Positions 1-12,242 of a stretch of 64,000 nucleotides of DNA are shown here, piece after piece (position 1 is the stretch's first letter; each line of letters starts with the position of its first letter). The stretch is from Muricea muricata (lineage: Eukaryota; Cnidaria; Anthozoa; Malacalcyonacea; Plexauridae), in assembly GCA_963855995.1 (NCBI GenBank), contig OY979723.1:1989001-2053000 (forward strand), written 5' to 3'. The notes below the pieces were generated by a model that was not told the DNA's origin, ran no database searches, and was given only the letters and a program-made list of their open reading frames with translations. Position numbers and translations under genes: made by a program.

Positions 1-3000
1 TCAATCCATGTACCAATATTGTTGTTCACTTTCTCATGAATTTTTTGGTCAATTTTTTTTCTAGCTTCTGCTTCTAATTTTAGACTTGAACCATGGTTAT
101 ACCACTATTGAGAAATACACCGAGTTCAATTCCTAATTAACGTACACTTTTATTTGTACTGGATATCCCTACCACTTCTAAACTGTTCGTCTTAGAGGTC
201 CAGCAAGAAAAACCTGTTATTACCAGTGTTACTACGGGAGGAACCTAAACTAAACTAACTTTACTTATACTGGATAGCTCTATCAGTTCTAAACTGTTCT
301 TCCTAGAGGTCCAGTAAGGATCATCTCTTATTGATCGAGTGTTACTACAGGAGAACCTAAACTAAACTAAATAAAACTCGATAACTCTTACAGGATCACT
401 ACACTTACTCGTTCATAATAAAATAAATATTTTTTTAAAGCTTCTCTCGCTTTCACACCAGAACATTCATTCGCTACTTGGGGATTTTCTTTATACATAC
501 TGCACTCATAGTATTCTCGATTGTGCTCAGTCCAGTTTCTCAAACACATCCAACAAAATTCTACGAAAAACAAAATTGGAAAAAATATCTTTCGATTTTA
601 GCTACTAATGAAATAATCCATGAGAAAGACAGAAAGGAGATCACAACCGCAGATGAGGTAATATATGTGATGAAGATCATCTTAATTTAACTATACCTAG
701 GCAGTGCAGGCTTAATAAAAAAAACTTTATCTACCATTAATTTTTTCTGCCCGAAAAACGTCAATTCTTAAAAAAGAGGTTCGCCAATTGAATGTTAAGA
801 TGGGTATTTTTTTAAACTAAGATATAAAGCACACGAGAACAACCGACCTGTATCTGATTTACAAACTCAACAAATCAGATATAGATCGGATGAGAATGCT
901 TTAAAACACTCAAAGATCATGTCTTATTGGATAGAGCCCCTTTCACACGATCAAATTTTTTTAAATATATTTCATGTGTCAAATATTTCTGACCATGTAA
1001 ATAAGGAATTTTCGACAAATTTGTCAAAATTCCCAATTTACATGGTGAAAAACATGTCTGCCAAACGTTGGGATCCTAGGTAGCGGCACTACCTGCAAGT
1101 GTGCCTGAAGCCAACTGAGATCCTTGGTCGCAAACTAACAAGTGCTGTGTGGTTTGACTCATTCAAGCAAAGTGGGCAAATTTGAACAACAACTGCAATT
1201 TTTTTTGGCTACCTGCAAAAATTCCAAATATACAGGTGAAAAACATTTGACACATGGACCAGGTTGGATAAAGCGTTCCCATGGAAATATTTCTTTCCCG
1301 TTTGTAATTAAATCATACATACCGTGTTTGCATTTATAACATTGCTGAAAAAGAAAGGTTTAAATGCTTAACAATTAAACTTTTGATAAAAACAAACCCC
1401 GTTTAAAATCCGCAAACTTGCACGTTTTTACGCGCCATATTTACCATGTGATTGCATCCACCATTTTTCTCAATGCAGATCATACACTTCGGGCACTACA
1501 AAAAGAAACAGAGCTAGTAACTGACAAAATCCTAAGATGCCTCCCAACTTACATAATTCAAAACGATTATACACAGTAATTACTGTACGTCTTTGGTGTT
1601 GGCTTGAATGTAATTTGCAGTCTCCGAATCGTCGTGGCATTTCGTTAACCATTTCTTGATCAGAACGCAATCTAAAAGGGGACGGAATCAGTGGGCAAAA
1701 TTGCATGGTTTAAAACAATTGTAATAACTTGGCCGCCATCTTTGAAGCAAAATTAAACGCCGCCATTGATAACCAGGAGCCGCAAAACCCATCCATTTTC
1801 AAACGCTATTTTCCACTCCAGAAGACTGCCCTTTTAAACCTGTTTTAAATTGAAGATCTTTCAGACTTAAAACAGGGTTAAAAGGGCGCTATTCTGGGTT
1901 TGAAACAGCGTTTGAAAATGGGTGACTTTTGCTCATCAGTGGCGGCTTTCAAGTTGGCTTCAAAGATGGCGGCCAAGTTGTCGTTGCAAATATAATTATA
2001 AGGAGTTCACTGGGATAGACACATACCTGCAGGAGCGTGATAGTCCAGTCCGCATTGAAAACTAAACAAAAACGTACCAGTACGTCGTACAGTGTGTATC
2101 AAAAAAGGATAATCGAAATTTTGAGTGCGCTAACGCGATCACTACTTAATCTACAGAAATCATTCTTTCAGAGTCGGAAAGACCGGGTTTTTAGCTTTCG
2201 ACTGTCACCATGTTTGTGAAACGTGAAGAAAAATTGAGCAAATACAAATCAAATAAAATAACCGATCGAAATCGCACATTTTCACCTTATTCTCGAAGAT
2301 GCATTTAAAATTTTACCTTCCGAGCTAAAATTTGTCAATTTTAATTCCCAAATGGGATTAAATTTCAACAGATTTTCAATACATGCGATTTTGACCCTCA
2401 GTTATTATCTGATTCCCACTTGCTCAATTTTCTGACTACGGGGTGTTTCAAAAAAGACGAAACAGAAATTCGGCAAAGTGTCACTCATACATTAATATTC
2501 TGGGTTTAGCGAGCTAATTTTTACATCGCAAAAAAGAGGAGTTTACTTTCTAATGATACTTTTCTTGTATCCTAACAACAGGAAATGACCAAATACACTT
2601 CAAATTATAACTCACTCTTTGGAATTCAATGGACATGCGACGTGTGATAGCCTGTTGGATTTGTGTCTCGTTTTTTGAAACACACCCAGTGTACATCGTA
2701 AACGTGGATCCCGTTTACATCTGGATTGCTATGTAGTTTTTCAGGTCTACGGATCCATTCACGAGGTGCTTACATTGCACAGCGCAGCGACTGTCAATAC
2801 ACGAAGCACAACCGTGATACTACCAATCTCACTTTGTGATTGTTTGACCGAGCTTGGCTATTAAAATAAAAGTAATATATTTTTTATCAGCTTATTGATA
2901 AAAACCTTTAAAGTAAATGTAACATTCGTTGTTAAATTTTTGGTAACATACTTAGTTTCTGAAATATTGAAGGACAAATGACATTAACCATCCGTCATCT

Positions 3001-6000
3001 TGTTTTACAATGAGGTCTATTTTACTGACGTCACAACCTGGGTTGACAGTATAAAACTTGCTCTCCATTATTCAAATTTGAATGATAATTTCTTCACACT
3101 GCGCAATTTACGTAAGACGCAGAAATTTAGCTGGATTTCAACATTCAACATACTTGTTAGGGGAAGCATCCATACTCAACTTGCCACGAGAAACGTCAAT
3201 TTGACGTTTGTGGGTGTGTGGGTTATTTTCTTTGACGTTTTGCCCGTGGCAAAATGATATAAAGATGTTTCGTATAATGTATAATTCTATTTGTAATATG
3301 CACTTTTATTAAAACTGATATACGCGACACAAACTTGCACAATATTTTTTGTAATCAAGGAATATACAAAACAAACAAGCTTCCTTATTTCGCCAGACGG
3401 TAAATTCAAAGTCATATATTTATATTGAAAAAAACATGATAAAAAATCCAGCATTCACCTTGTTTTTTTGTTGCCACGGATTGACGTTTCTAGGGTGGGT
3501 GGGTGGATATGAAAAAGAAACGTCAAATTGACGTTTTTCGTGGCAAGTTGAGTATGGATGCTTCCCCTTAACCGCTTTTTTCCACGATGGCGGATGAGTA
3601 GTGGCATTGTCTTTCTTTGTCCTTCAGTATTTTAGAAACTAAGCATGTTATCAAAAAATTGACAAGACGTGTTACGGTTACTTTTAAGGTTCTTAACAAT
3701 AAGCCTTTAAAAAAAAATATATTGCTGTTTCCCTTCAATGGCAACGAGGGAGCAAGTTCAATCAAATTCTTTACAGAAAGAGTTAACAAGAGAATTTTTG
3801 TCAGATTCAAGTTTCCTCGGATACAAAGTTCGACCGCAAACTTTTCCGAGTTCATGATCTATCGGTGATAATGTTGTTTCGGATTCATGATCTATCGGTG
3901 ATAATGTTGTTTCGGATTCATGCTCCTCAGGGCAAACGGTAAAACGAATAAGATATCAAAACATCTTTTGCCCTAGTGTAACCAATGACATACCAGAATG
4001 TCGTCTTGCATTTCGAACACTCTGTACGTTTCGCTTTGCAAGATTCCGCCTTAACAATCGCCGAGCAATCAGCGCCAGGACACCATTGAAATAGCGGATG
4101 AGTCTAGATTAAAATACATTATATGTCGAACCCAATAAAAAATTTGGCAATGAACCGTATGCTATCTAGATAAGTACATCTCAAAATTAATAATTAATTA
4201 CATTAATAATTCATGAGCAAATTAGCGAATGAACTCGCCCCAATTCGTCACATGATTGACGTTGGATAACTCAAGGAAACACGCTAAAAATCATATACCA
4301 TCACTGCTGTTACATCAAAAACGGTTTTCATCTAATAACTGAAATCCTAATTACAAATTCATCCTAATTACTCCCTCTTCGCTCATGTTCAAATGATCAA
4401 GGTCTGTAATAAATTCTACACGCCCTACACATGTCTTACAATGGACTATAGAAATTAACTTACAAAAGCAGGAAGTAGAATACTTATCTCCATTGTTCAC
4501 AAAGACAAAAACAAATTACTTTCATAGGTCCCGGGCGTTAGCGCTTAATAAATTGAACAGCCAATGAAATGTTTTCGTTTGAGATGTTATGTAAACAACT
4601 CGTTTCTCGTGTTTCATCAGGGGAACCAAACACTCAAAAACACCGTTTTCTCGTGTTTGGATCCCCTGATGAAACACTCAAACTCGTTGTTTACATATAA
4701 CATGCAGTGCATCCCAACAAAGGCTACCCTTTGCAAGAAGTAATTCTTGCCTATACAGAGATTTTTTATGCTTACGTTGCGATTTAATTGAATTTGTTTT
4801 GCCAAAATAACACAGAATGGACTAATTTGGGAACTAAAACATCCAAATTCGAACACGCGACGCTAATACTTGACTTCGAAGAGAAGCCTTTTTGTTGGGA
4901 GACGCTGTACTTGATTATTACCTTAATCTGATCGTTCAAAAGAGATAGTTTGAACCTTTTGTAATCTTCAGCGTTCAGTTTGAGACTCAGAACATTGTCT
5001 GAGCCGACTAGGACATCGCACTTCATACATTCCATATCTGAAAACCAGAATGAACAGAAAAAAGAGACAATCGATGTCAATTTTAAAAAACTGTGATCTA
5101 TTGACAACATCAAATCGACCAAATAACATTTGAAAACGTTCGAACTAAAATTTTGGAAGGGGAGGTCAATATTTTTTGTGTTTTGTCTAATTTATCTCTT
5201 TTAAAAACAACCTGATTTGGAAAGAAATTTGTTTGGTAGAACCTGAATATACGAGAATATTTCCCCCTCCCCGCCAATAACAGAGTTCTGATAGAATATT
5301 ATTTTGTCTTTGATCCCAACATGGCTTAAACGTGCAGGGCGAGAATTTTTAAAATTTACGAAATCTTACGTAAAGCGACGCCATTTTGAAGCTGAATTCT
5401 AACATGACTTATCCAACAATTGTTACAAAACGTGTGACCACATTGCATGACGAACTCCAACGACGTGTTGATACGTTGAAAACAAACTTCGCACTCTTTG
5501 GCTGGCTAAAACAGACGCATGCAAGGCACAGTTATACAGGAAGAGAGATGAGAATCTACCATTAATGGCTGGCAGCAGAAACATAAGGCAGCATGAAGCC
5601 TGCTGCAAACGAGAGCTAACAACTGACCAAAAGTTCTTTATGCCTCTTAAGCCTCGTGCAAGTTTTTCTCACGTACCAAAGATGTTTGATGCGAGAGAAA
5701 AGGTTACATGAAAAACAAAATCGGCTCAGCTAAATAGGCATAAGCAGCTGGTCATGTCTAAAGAGGATAGACGAGAGGTAGGCTTTCAAGATGGCGGCTG
5801 TTTTTCAAGATTCTTAAAACGAGAACGTATCAACAACCTAACATTTATATCATTCCCAAGGCTCACCCTAACCTTACCCTGAACCTAATCCTAATTTAGG
5901 AATGCTATAAACGTCTGGTTGTTGATTTTTTCTCGTTTTAAAAATTTTAAAAAACATCCGCCATCATGAAAACCTACCTCTCGTCCATCCCCTTTAGCCA

Positions 6001-8117
6001 TGACCATAAGCACCTGTTGCTTTCAACCAATAGTTCTTGTGTGCGGCAAGCTTAAGGTCAAAGAAAAGACGAAACAATTGCGAGAGACACATAATTATGA
6101 ATAAGCACAAATTTAAATTTAAAGCCAGTTTCACTAGCCAGAATGCAAAATCTTTATTGTTTCACATTCCTAGTTACCTTTAAGGTGGGAAGAGCTTTCT
6201 TTGGTATTAATTTCGCTTCAGTAAGCAAAGCTTTGTGGTCAGCATTATATCTAAAAGGGCAAAGTTAAGTTGAGTTGAGCTAAGGAAATACGTTACTAAT
6301 TGCACTTAATTTACTTTTGAGTCGGTTTTCTTTGATGTACCGCGGGTTGTATGTAGGTTATTTACCTTGAATAAATAATTAGATCAAAGTTGTGGAAAAA
6401 TCTCGACGAATCTCGACTTAAATTGTTTAAAGTCAAAAGATTCTGTTAGAAAACCTCTTCAAAAATAAATTAAGTTAGTTAAATACCTCGAAAGTCGGGA
6501 TGTATGTCTTTTACAGCCCTCGGACGCTGTGCGTCCTCGGGGGCTGTATGTGACATACATCCCTCCTTCTCGGTATATACAGTAACTCTAACGTAACATT
6601 TTTCTGTTTTCCTGCCGAGTTTTACATCTATTGGACAATTTACAGCCGTGGCAATTGGAGTGTTCCTAAAATATTGTATCAATTCATTTGCCAACATGAA
6701 CGAATTCATTTGATAAAACATTTGAAAATTTTACAATTTCCTAAATAATTGATCAACTTCCTGTTGAATGCTCCAATCACAGTTGGCTTAGGCACAAGCG
6801 GCCAATCACAACGAAGCAGGAAGTGACCAGAGATGGTCAGATTTGTGAAGTTTGTAAACAATTCCACCAACTGTCAAATCAATTTATTCTAGTGAGCAGA
6901 TGAATTGATGCAATATTTTAGGAACACTTCAATTGCCAAGGCTGTAAAAACATTTTCTGAAAAACCAATTTCCTGAAACGTTCTATCGTCCGTTTTCTGA
7001 ACAAAGCTTTGAAGTTCCTTTGCACCAAATGCTGTGAACTATTAGTCTATATAGTAAATCCAAACTGAAAAATATGCTGGACCACTATGGGGGAATCTAA
7101 TTCAAGTTCTAAACACTTAGACAAAGGCTGAAATCTCTTGTTCTTTATTACATTAATTTGAAAAATAATGCCTATTTCAAACCTTTGTACAATTGTGTCA
7201 ACATCCCAGGAGTAAAGTGTCAGTAATATTCTTGTAACAGATCTTGCTTCCTGTAACCATAAGGTAACCAGAATCATACATGGTTTAGAAGCTTACTTTA
7301 TCTATGCTTTTGTTCACATTTATACAAAAATTGGTACCTACATGTATGTCAACATGCATGTGTCCATTGTATTTTGCCTAAACTACCAATAGCTGCATGT
7401 AGGTCGGCTGTTCATGCATAGCTGGAACAATTGGCCACACTCAACGTCACAGTAGGTTGATTCGATGTAAATACAGTACAATACACAATGTTTTATAATT
7501 ATACAATGTGCAAGAGCTTTTAAAACTGCAATAGAAGTTATCTTAAACTTTATTGTTGGTGCTTCATTGACACGACATTTCAGTTTGAATTGTTTGTTTT
7601 GCCCAATAGATGTCTTACTTTGCATAATGGATTGTTGTTGATTACCAGTTATGTGTCCTGGATGAACAGAATTCTTGAAACACTGACATGATACTGTATA
7701 TAGGTTGAGGACGAAGCAACGTGACCTTACCATTTATTTTCCAAATTGTTTCTTTAAATGTGACATCTGAAACTGTGACATAATAAGCAAGCAAAACGAA
7801 TATTTCAAACCGAAATATCTCGTCAACAAAGTGCAAAGAACTTGCATCACAGTTTTAACAGTTCTTCTGCACAATTCCATAAAAATTTTCATTTCAAAGG
7901 CACTTTAAAATGTGTTGTAAGCAATTTACTTTAAGAGTCTTGGCAGTTTCATCGACAAAACAATCAAGCATATTCTCAGCATCTTCTGGGGTGACTAAAC
8001 GATACTCAAAGTGCTCCGGATCACGCTCCGACTCGTCTTCAAACACAATATCGGTATCATCATCATAATTATAATAATCCTCCGAGTCGCTATCATCTGT
8101 GTTCAAGGATGCGTCTC
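1..8117 (-). CDS. ARIH2: ARIH2-like RBR E3 ubiquitin-protein ligase (partial, 12 exons seen)
   Basis: RING-between-RING ligase: RING1 binds a ubiquitin-loaded E2 and ubiquitin passes through a RING2 cysteine to substrate, usually with neddylated cullin-5. Exons (minus, 5' to 3'): 7930-8117, 7183-7250, 6178-6250, 5370-5505, 4922-5037, 3994-4103, 2027-2061, 1589-1671, 1445-1495, 1323-1344, 409-560, 1-104 (runs off the edge). All joins keep frame at GT/AG borders. Seen: acidic N-terminus; RING1 (CEVC...[10 protein letters not shown]); IBR (CPGADC...[12 protein letters not shown]); RING2 with CPKC and the catalytic Cys in GGCNHM; FCWMC; then the Ariadne-domain start ([32 protein letters not shown]). 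The match to ARIH2 is much closer than to ARIH1. The C-terminal ~110 residues lie outside. The first coding exon is not found: a TAA sits in frame just before the acceptor at 8118 and no ATG precedes the acidic region. An in-frame TTG lies at 8104-8106. Confidence 0.95.
105..408 (+). repeat. ~114-bp tandem repeat family A, two to three units (ARIH2 intron)
   Basis: Degenerate units of the family with the core GATCCAGTGTTACTACAGGA followed by AAACCTAAACTAAAC and CTGGATAGCTCTATCAGTTC. They fill nearly all of the intron between the exons at 409-560 and 1-104. Confidence 0.8.
1323..1344 (-). other. ARIH2: 22-nt microexon of the ARIH2 gene (RING2)
   Basis: Codes QCYKCKH plus one base and supplies the CxxC pair of RING2 between the GGCNHM exon (1445-1495) and the FCWMC exon (409-560). 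It has a good acceptor (polypyrimidine then CAG) and donor (GTATGT). Without it the next exon would be out of frame and two zinc ligands would be lost, so the phase fit is strong support. Confidence 0.88.
1725..1985. repeat. Foldback element in ARIH2 intron
   Basis: Imperfect inverted repeat. The left arm (AACTTGGCCGCCATCTTTGA..., CCATTTTCAAACG) is matched in reverse by the right arm (CGTTTGAAAATGGG, TCAAAGATGGCGGCCAAGTT). The centre is AT-rich. No coding capacity. Confidence 0.8.
3159..3571. mobile_element. Foldback/MITE-like element with ~45-bp terminal inverted repeats
   Basis: Ends read TTAGGGGAAGCATCC and GGATGCTTCCCCTTAA. Each inner arm carries the palindromic AAACGTCAATTTGACGTTT motif. 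It lies in the ARIH2 intron between 2061 and 3994. It has no ORF, so it would be non-autonomous. A TTA/TTAA target duplication is possible but the left flank is not clear. Confidence 0.8.
4590..4700. repeat. Short inverted repeat
   Basis: CTCGTGTTTCATCAGGGGA on the left is mirrored by TCCCCTGATGAAACACTC on the right, with AACAACTCG / CGTTGTTTAC at the outer ends. It lies in an ARIH2 intron. Confidence 0.75.
5755..6005. repeat. Foldback element in ARIH2 intron
   Basis: The arm AAAGAGGATAGACGAGAGGTAGG...AAGATGGCGGCTG is matched in reverse by ATCCGCCATCATG...CCTACCTCTCGTCCATCC. Inner arms share AACGAGAA / TTCTCGTT and CATTTATA / TATAAACG. No coding capacity. Confidence 0.8.
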
Positions 8118-8211
8118 CTTAACAACAATAGAAAGGAACACATCTCTCTTGTAATAATAATAGCCAAATGATTTGAAAAAATCGAAATAGTGAAATTCAT
8201 TACCACAGCAT

Positions 8212-8825
8212 TGAAGAACATCCTAAAGTTAGTGTAACTGCAAAGTTTGGTTGTGAAATGTTGTAAAATGCGTAAAATATAGCCTTGCAAAGTTTGTGAA
8301 TTTTGTATACTTTTTTATATAATAATACGTGTTCATTCTGCATTTTCATTGGTCGCGAGCTGTGTGTTATTAAAGTACACACGCCCAGATGACGTCAACT
8401 GATGGCGTGATCTAATTTAGTTAATTTATTTCGCGGGTCTTCGCATGATTTTTGCCAACTTTATTACAATATAAAACAAATAGATTTCATTTTTTTGTGC
8501 TTCTGTATTGTAATAGATCACAGATGACGCCATAGCATGTGAAGAACAAAAAGTCACGCACTCGACTGCGTCTCGTGCGTACTTTTTTGTTCTTCACACG
8601 CTACAACGTCATCTGTGATCTATTACAGTACAGACGCACGCAAAAATGAAATCTATTTGTTAAATATTGCGCACGGAAAGTTGATACCACTATCCAGAAA
8701 AGGTATCAATTTTCCATGCGTAATACAAAAATATATATACAAAATTCGCAAACATTACATTGTTATATTTTTCACATTTTACAGTGTTTTGCAACCAAAC
8801 TTTGCAGTTTCAGGATGCTCTTCAC
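8212..8825. mobile_element. ~610-bp nested foldback element beside the ARIH2 5' region
   Basis: The outer arms (AACTGCAAAGTTTGGTTG at about 8238; CAACCAAACTTTGCAGTTT at about 8790) and inner arms (8475-8553 against 8575-8662, sharing CACAGATGACGC / CGTCATCTGTG and AAGAACAAAAAGT / ACTTTTTTGTTCTT) form one long imperfect hairpin. It begins about 100 bp upstream of the first ARIH2 exon seen, so it lies in an intron or near the promoter. Confidence 0.8.
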
Positions 8826-9109
8826 GACTTTTACTATTTCGATTTTTTTTTAAAAAGGTGTATTATGCAATCGGTCCATTTGGTGACTGAGATCTAATAT
8901 TCTGTTGGATACATGTACTAACTTTTTTTCATTAACTATTCATAAAATTAAACAGCATAATTAATGCAACTCTCCAGCAAGTACAAACATATTGACCAAA
9001 GTCTTATATTCTATTGGATACATCAACCATTTTATTATTTTAACTATGTGTCTCTCTGCAAGGAATGTTTCTGAAAAAATTGTATGTAGCATGTTTTGCT
9101 AATTAATCT

Positions 9110-9352
9110 ACACAGCAAAAAATGAACAACCTGTTCTGGCCTGATGAAAACAGCAATGAACAATGTTTTGCTGCCCATATTGTTCAATGTTGTCAACAAT
9201 ATTGTTCAGTATTGTTGAGCCTGAATTAGCCTGCAATCAGGTGTAACGATGTTGACCAATATTGTTGACAACATTGAACAATGTGGGCAGCAAAACATTG
9301 TTCATTGCTGTTTTCATCAGGCCAGAACAGGTTGTTCATTTTTTGCTGTGTA
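9110..9352. mobile_element. MITE with long terminal inverted repeats and TA flanks
   Basis: Near-perfect palindrome with arms of about 100 bp. It starts CACAGCAAAAAATGAACAAC and ends GTTGTTCATTTTTTGCTGTG, and TA lies directly outside each end. TA flanks fit a Tc1/mariner-type target duplication. There is no ORF beyond shadows of the arms. Confidence 0.85.
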
Positions 9353-10426
9353 TTGCTTGCATACATGGTTTATGCACAGTTGAGCTACTCATTCCCAATG
9401 TGCCCCAGTGCACACTATTAACTTCACTTGTCAAACACTGCATTGTTTAAGTCATCAATCGGAAAGCTCTTAACACAACTGGTTTATTTGCCCACTCATT
9501 TTCATACAATTTTTGATGAATATAATTCAGATCAAAATTGTGAATGAATTAATTGGCAGCTGATTGTTGTGACGTCGCATGAAAATTTTATACATTCAGA
9601 CAAACACCTGCAAGTCGACCAAGTTAACTACAGTGGCGTTAATCGGCAGAATGCTTGTTCTCAGCTTGTTTTACTCAGCTTGCTTTTGGCCAAGAAATAA
9701 ATAAATGAAAGGACCACTCGATACAAAACCTTTGTGTCCTTACAGATATCATAATTATGCACATTCATTACGTGAGCTCTCGCAAGTCAATTGCATTTCC
9801 TGACAAATTTTGCTATGGGGTAGGGTGTCAAAAAATATAAATTAACATCATCCCACAGTTTTGTGGTGGACTACATTGAATTCACTTATAAAATGAATAA
9901 ATCATGAAGAAAACACAAAAGAAATACATATTAAATAAGTATCATTAAATTGACCAAAGATTTTGCCCTGATTTACATAAATTTTGTGCATAAACTCTAA
10001 CCAAATATATATAATTTATTTCTTGGAGATTATGAAAGAATACAAAAATTTTTATCCCGACATTTTATAAGTACTTATGACAAAGTATACCAACCCGATC
10101 TGTATCTGATCCACAACTGCTCGACATTGGCGCCCGTTTGTAAATGAGATACAGTTCGGCTGCTCATGCTTTAGCTATTACATACAAATATTCCACCTGC
10201 CAGCTGGAAAACCCAGAAATCCAATGCTCAAGATCAGAGAAGTTTAGTAGCAAACATATTGGAATAGACGCATCAAAATACTCTGGCAGACGTTTCTCAG
10301 AAAAATTGCTGTGCCAAAACAACACCTCACAAAATGAGCTTGAAAACTACTAAATGCTTAGAGGTGGCAATCATTAACAATCAAATGATTCTAATTCTAT
10401 TTAACAATTAGATTACGAGCTTGAGA

Positions 10427-10505
10427 TTTCTATGCAGTGATAGTTGATGAGGGCAAAGCCCGAATCAACTATTACTGCATAGAAATCGAGAGCGAGTAAT
10501 CTAAT
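10427..10505. repeat. Short inverted repeat
   Basis: TTAGATTACGAGCTTGAGAT / TATGCAGTGATAGTTGA on the left is mirrored by TCAACTATTACTGCATA / ATCGAGAGCGAGTAATCTAA on the right around a GGGCAAAGCCC centre. Confidence 0.8.
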
Positions 10506-10548
10506 TGTTTTACTAGAATCAGAGGTCCAACATGGAATAGTTATGGGA

Positions 10549-10690
10549 ACCACTGAGTATTTTAATAAAATACAAAAGAACAGTAACTCCAAATAACATC
10601 ATCAGGATGACTAAAATATAGTCGAAATGTAGATTCAATAAAGCTACAAAATGTTATTGGGAGTTACTGTTCTTTTGTATTTTATTAAAA
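10549..10690. mobile_element. Foldback MITE, family shared with 50262-50415
   Basis: Arms read ATAAAATACAAAAGAACAGT and ACTGTTCTTTTGTATTTTAT and enclose about 90 bp with GTCGAAATG. The same ends and spacer words (CCACTGAGTATTTT, GTAACTCC, GTCGAAA) recur in the copy inside the zinc-finger gene near 50.3 kb. Confidence 0.8.
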
Positions 10691-11336
10691 CATGGAATAT
10701 TCAACAAAAAATTTGATTTTTAAGCAATTTTTTTAAAAGAAATCTCTATAAGGAGATGATTGTTTCGCTACTCGCTATCTAACGAGGAATAGATCGCGAG
10801 TAGAGTAACCAATCAAATTACAGCATTTGCAATAGCATACTACTATGATTCTACTAATGATTGTTATTGATGATTAATAATAAACAACAATAATTCATTC
10901 ATTGCCATTTGCCACAGATAATTGATACATTCAATGGGTTGATCACAAAAAAAACACCGTTCAATTTTAAACTTCACACAATCTTACTGATCGATCATCG
11001 AGACAGCTGTAAGAAAATCTAAATTTATTTTAACTACTCGAAATATGGCAAGATGTCAAATGCGTGGCCAAATGTCACCTTCCATTGTATTTTATAATAC
11101 CTTCGGCGGTCTCAGACGACATCGGTTCAAGGATTTATGCTTCACAAACGGTAGAATTTATCCAAAACAGTTCATTTGTACAGTTCCCTTCACATATTTT
11201 CGCTTTTAAAATATTTTTTCCTGTTGAAAATCATCAGTATTTAGACATTAAGTCATACATGTGCAATTCGACCGCGAGGCATAACAAATGTTTACAGGAC
11301 TGGACACTAGTGCAACGTCAAAAACTTCATGTTATA

Positions 11337-11853
11337 CATAATTACAATCTCGTTCCCCGAGCCTGCGATCCCTTGGGAAGGAAACGGAGGCTCTGGGATA
11401 ATCCGTGATCGACATACAAAAAACTGTATGTCGCTTGTACAGCGCATGCTTTGGAAATAAATAGTTCAATAAGACGAAGGGAAGAAGCAGGCATATAAGT
11501 GACTTTCCATAACCAGTAGGCAAGATACAAATCGTGTCTTTCCGGTCGACAACAACAGCCTTTACCGTTCGTATTGACACTCCTTCAATTTGAGATTCTT
11601 CTTACCCAGTCGCTCTAACGCTTCGTCCAACACAGAATTAAATAAACTAATATTTTCTACTGACATTACAAACAAAATAGTAAAAGTACTGTTCCAAAAA
11701 GCTTTAGAAAAAGGCTATTGCGGCTTATTGAATCGCATGCGCAGTACAGGTGACATACAGTTTTTTGTATGTCGATCACGGATTATCCCAGAGCCTCCGT
11801 TTCCTTCCCAAGGGATCGCAGGCTCGGGGAACGAGATTGTACATAATTACTAC
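11337..11853. mobile_element. Foldback element with ~115-bp arms carrying a helicase fragment
   Basis: The left arm (11337-11450) and right arm (11731-11853) are almost perfect inverted copies, sharing CGTTCCCCGAGCCTGCGATC, CCAAGGGATCGCAGG and GACATACAGTTTTTTGTATG. About 280 bp lie between them and hold most of the RecQ-like pseudogene. Confidence 0.85.
11415..11666 (-). pseudogene. RecQ-like DNA helicase N-terminal fragment, frameshifted
   Basis: Reading minus from an ATG at 11664-11666 gives an acidic/Lys-rich lead (LKLKECQYER) that meets a stop. The next frame continues KAVVVDRKDTICILPTGYGKSLICLLLP. DTICILPTGYGKS is the Walker A region of RecQ-type DEAH helicases, and the lead looks like the Q-motif side of the same domain, so the two pieces are joined by a frameshift. 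Similarity ends after about 90 codons, where the foldback arm begins. A truncated, inactive copy captured by a mobile element is the simplest reading. Confidence 0.65.
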
Positions 11854-12242
11854 CACTCGCCCAATGGCCCCTAATGGTGCCTGGACCAATGTCTGGACAT
11901 ATCACGGGACATTTATCATAGTTTGCGAGTGGAAATTGGAACAACGAGAACTTGTGTGGAAATAGCAAAAATAGTGTTCAAAGTCTCTTTCTTTACGTTT
12001 GCAGTAATATTTAGCAGCAGATATAACATCGAGTGATACTTTCGTCAAAGGTCGAGTCATTTTGAAAACGATGCAAAGTCAATAAGAACGTAAAAATAGG
12101 ATTATTTTTCACTTTGGGCCGGCTGTTCAAGAGCAGACTCGCTAAAATTCAAAGCAAATTTTCCAAGGATTTTTGTAAACTTGAATTTTTTAAATCTCAC
12201 CTAGATCGATCGAAGTTTTAATTTTAAAATTTATATTTTTTT

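Noticed and set aside
6479-6721. 80-codon minus-strand frame in an ARIH2 intron
   Set aside because: Contains a short inverted repeat (CCCTCGGACG...CGTCCTCGGGGG) and no exon features; the true ARIH2 exons on either side join in frame without it.
11332-11580. An intact helicase gene
   Set aside because: Only the Walker A region is present, there is a frameshift upstream, and similarity stops at the element arm.
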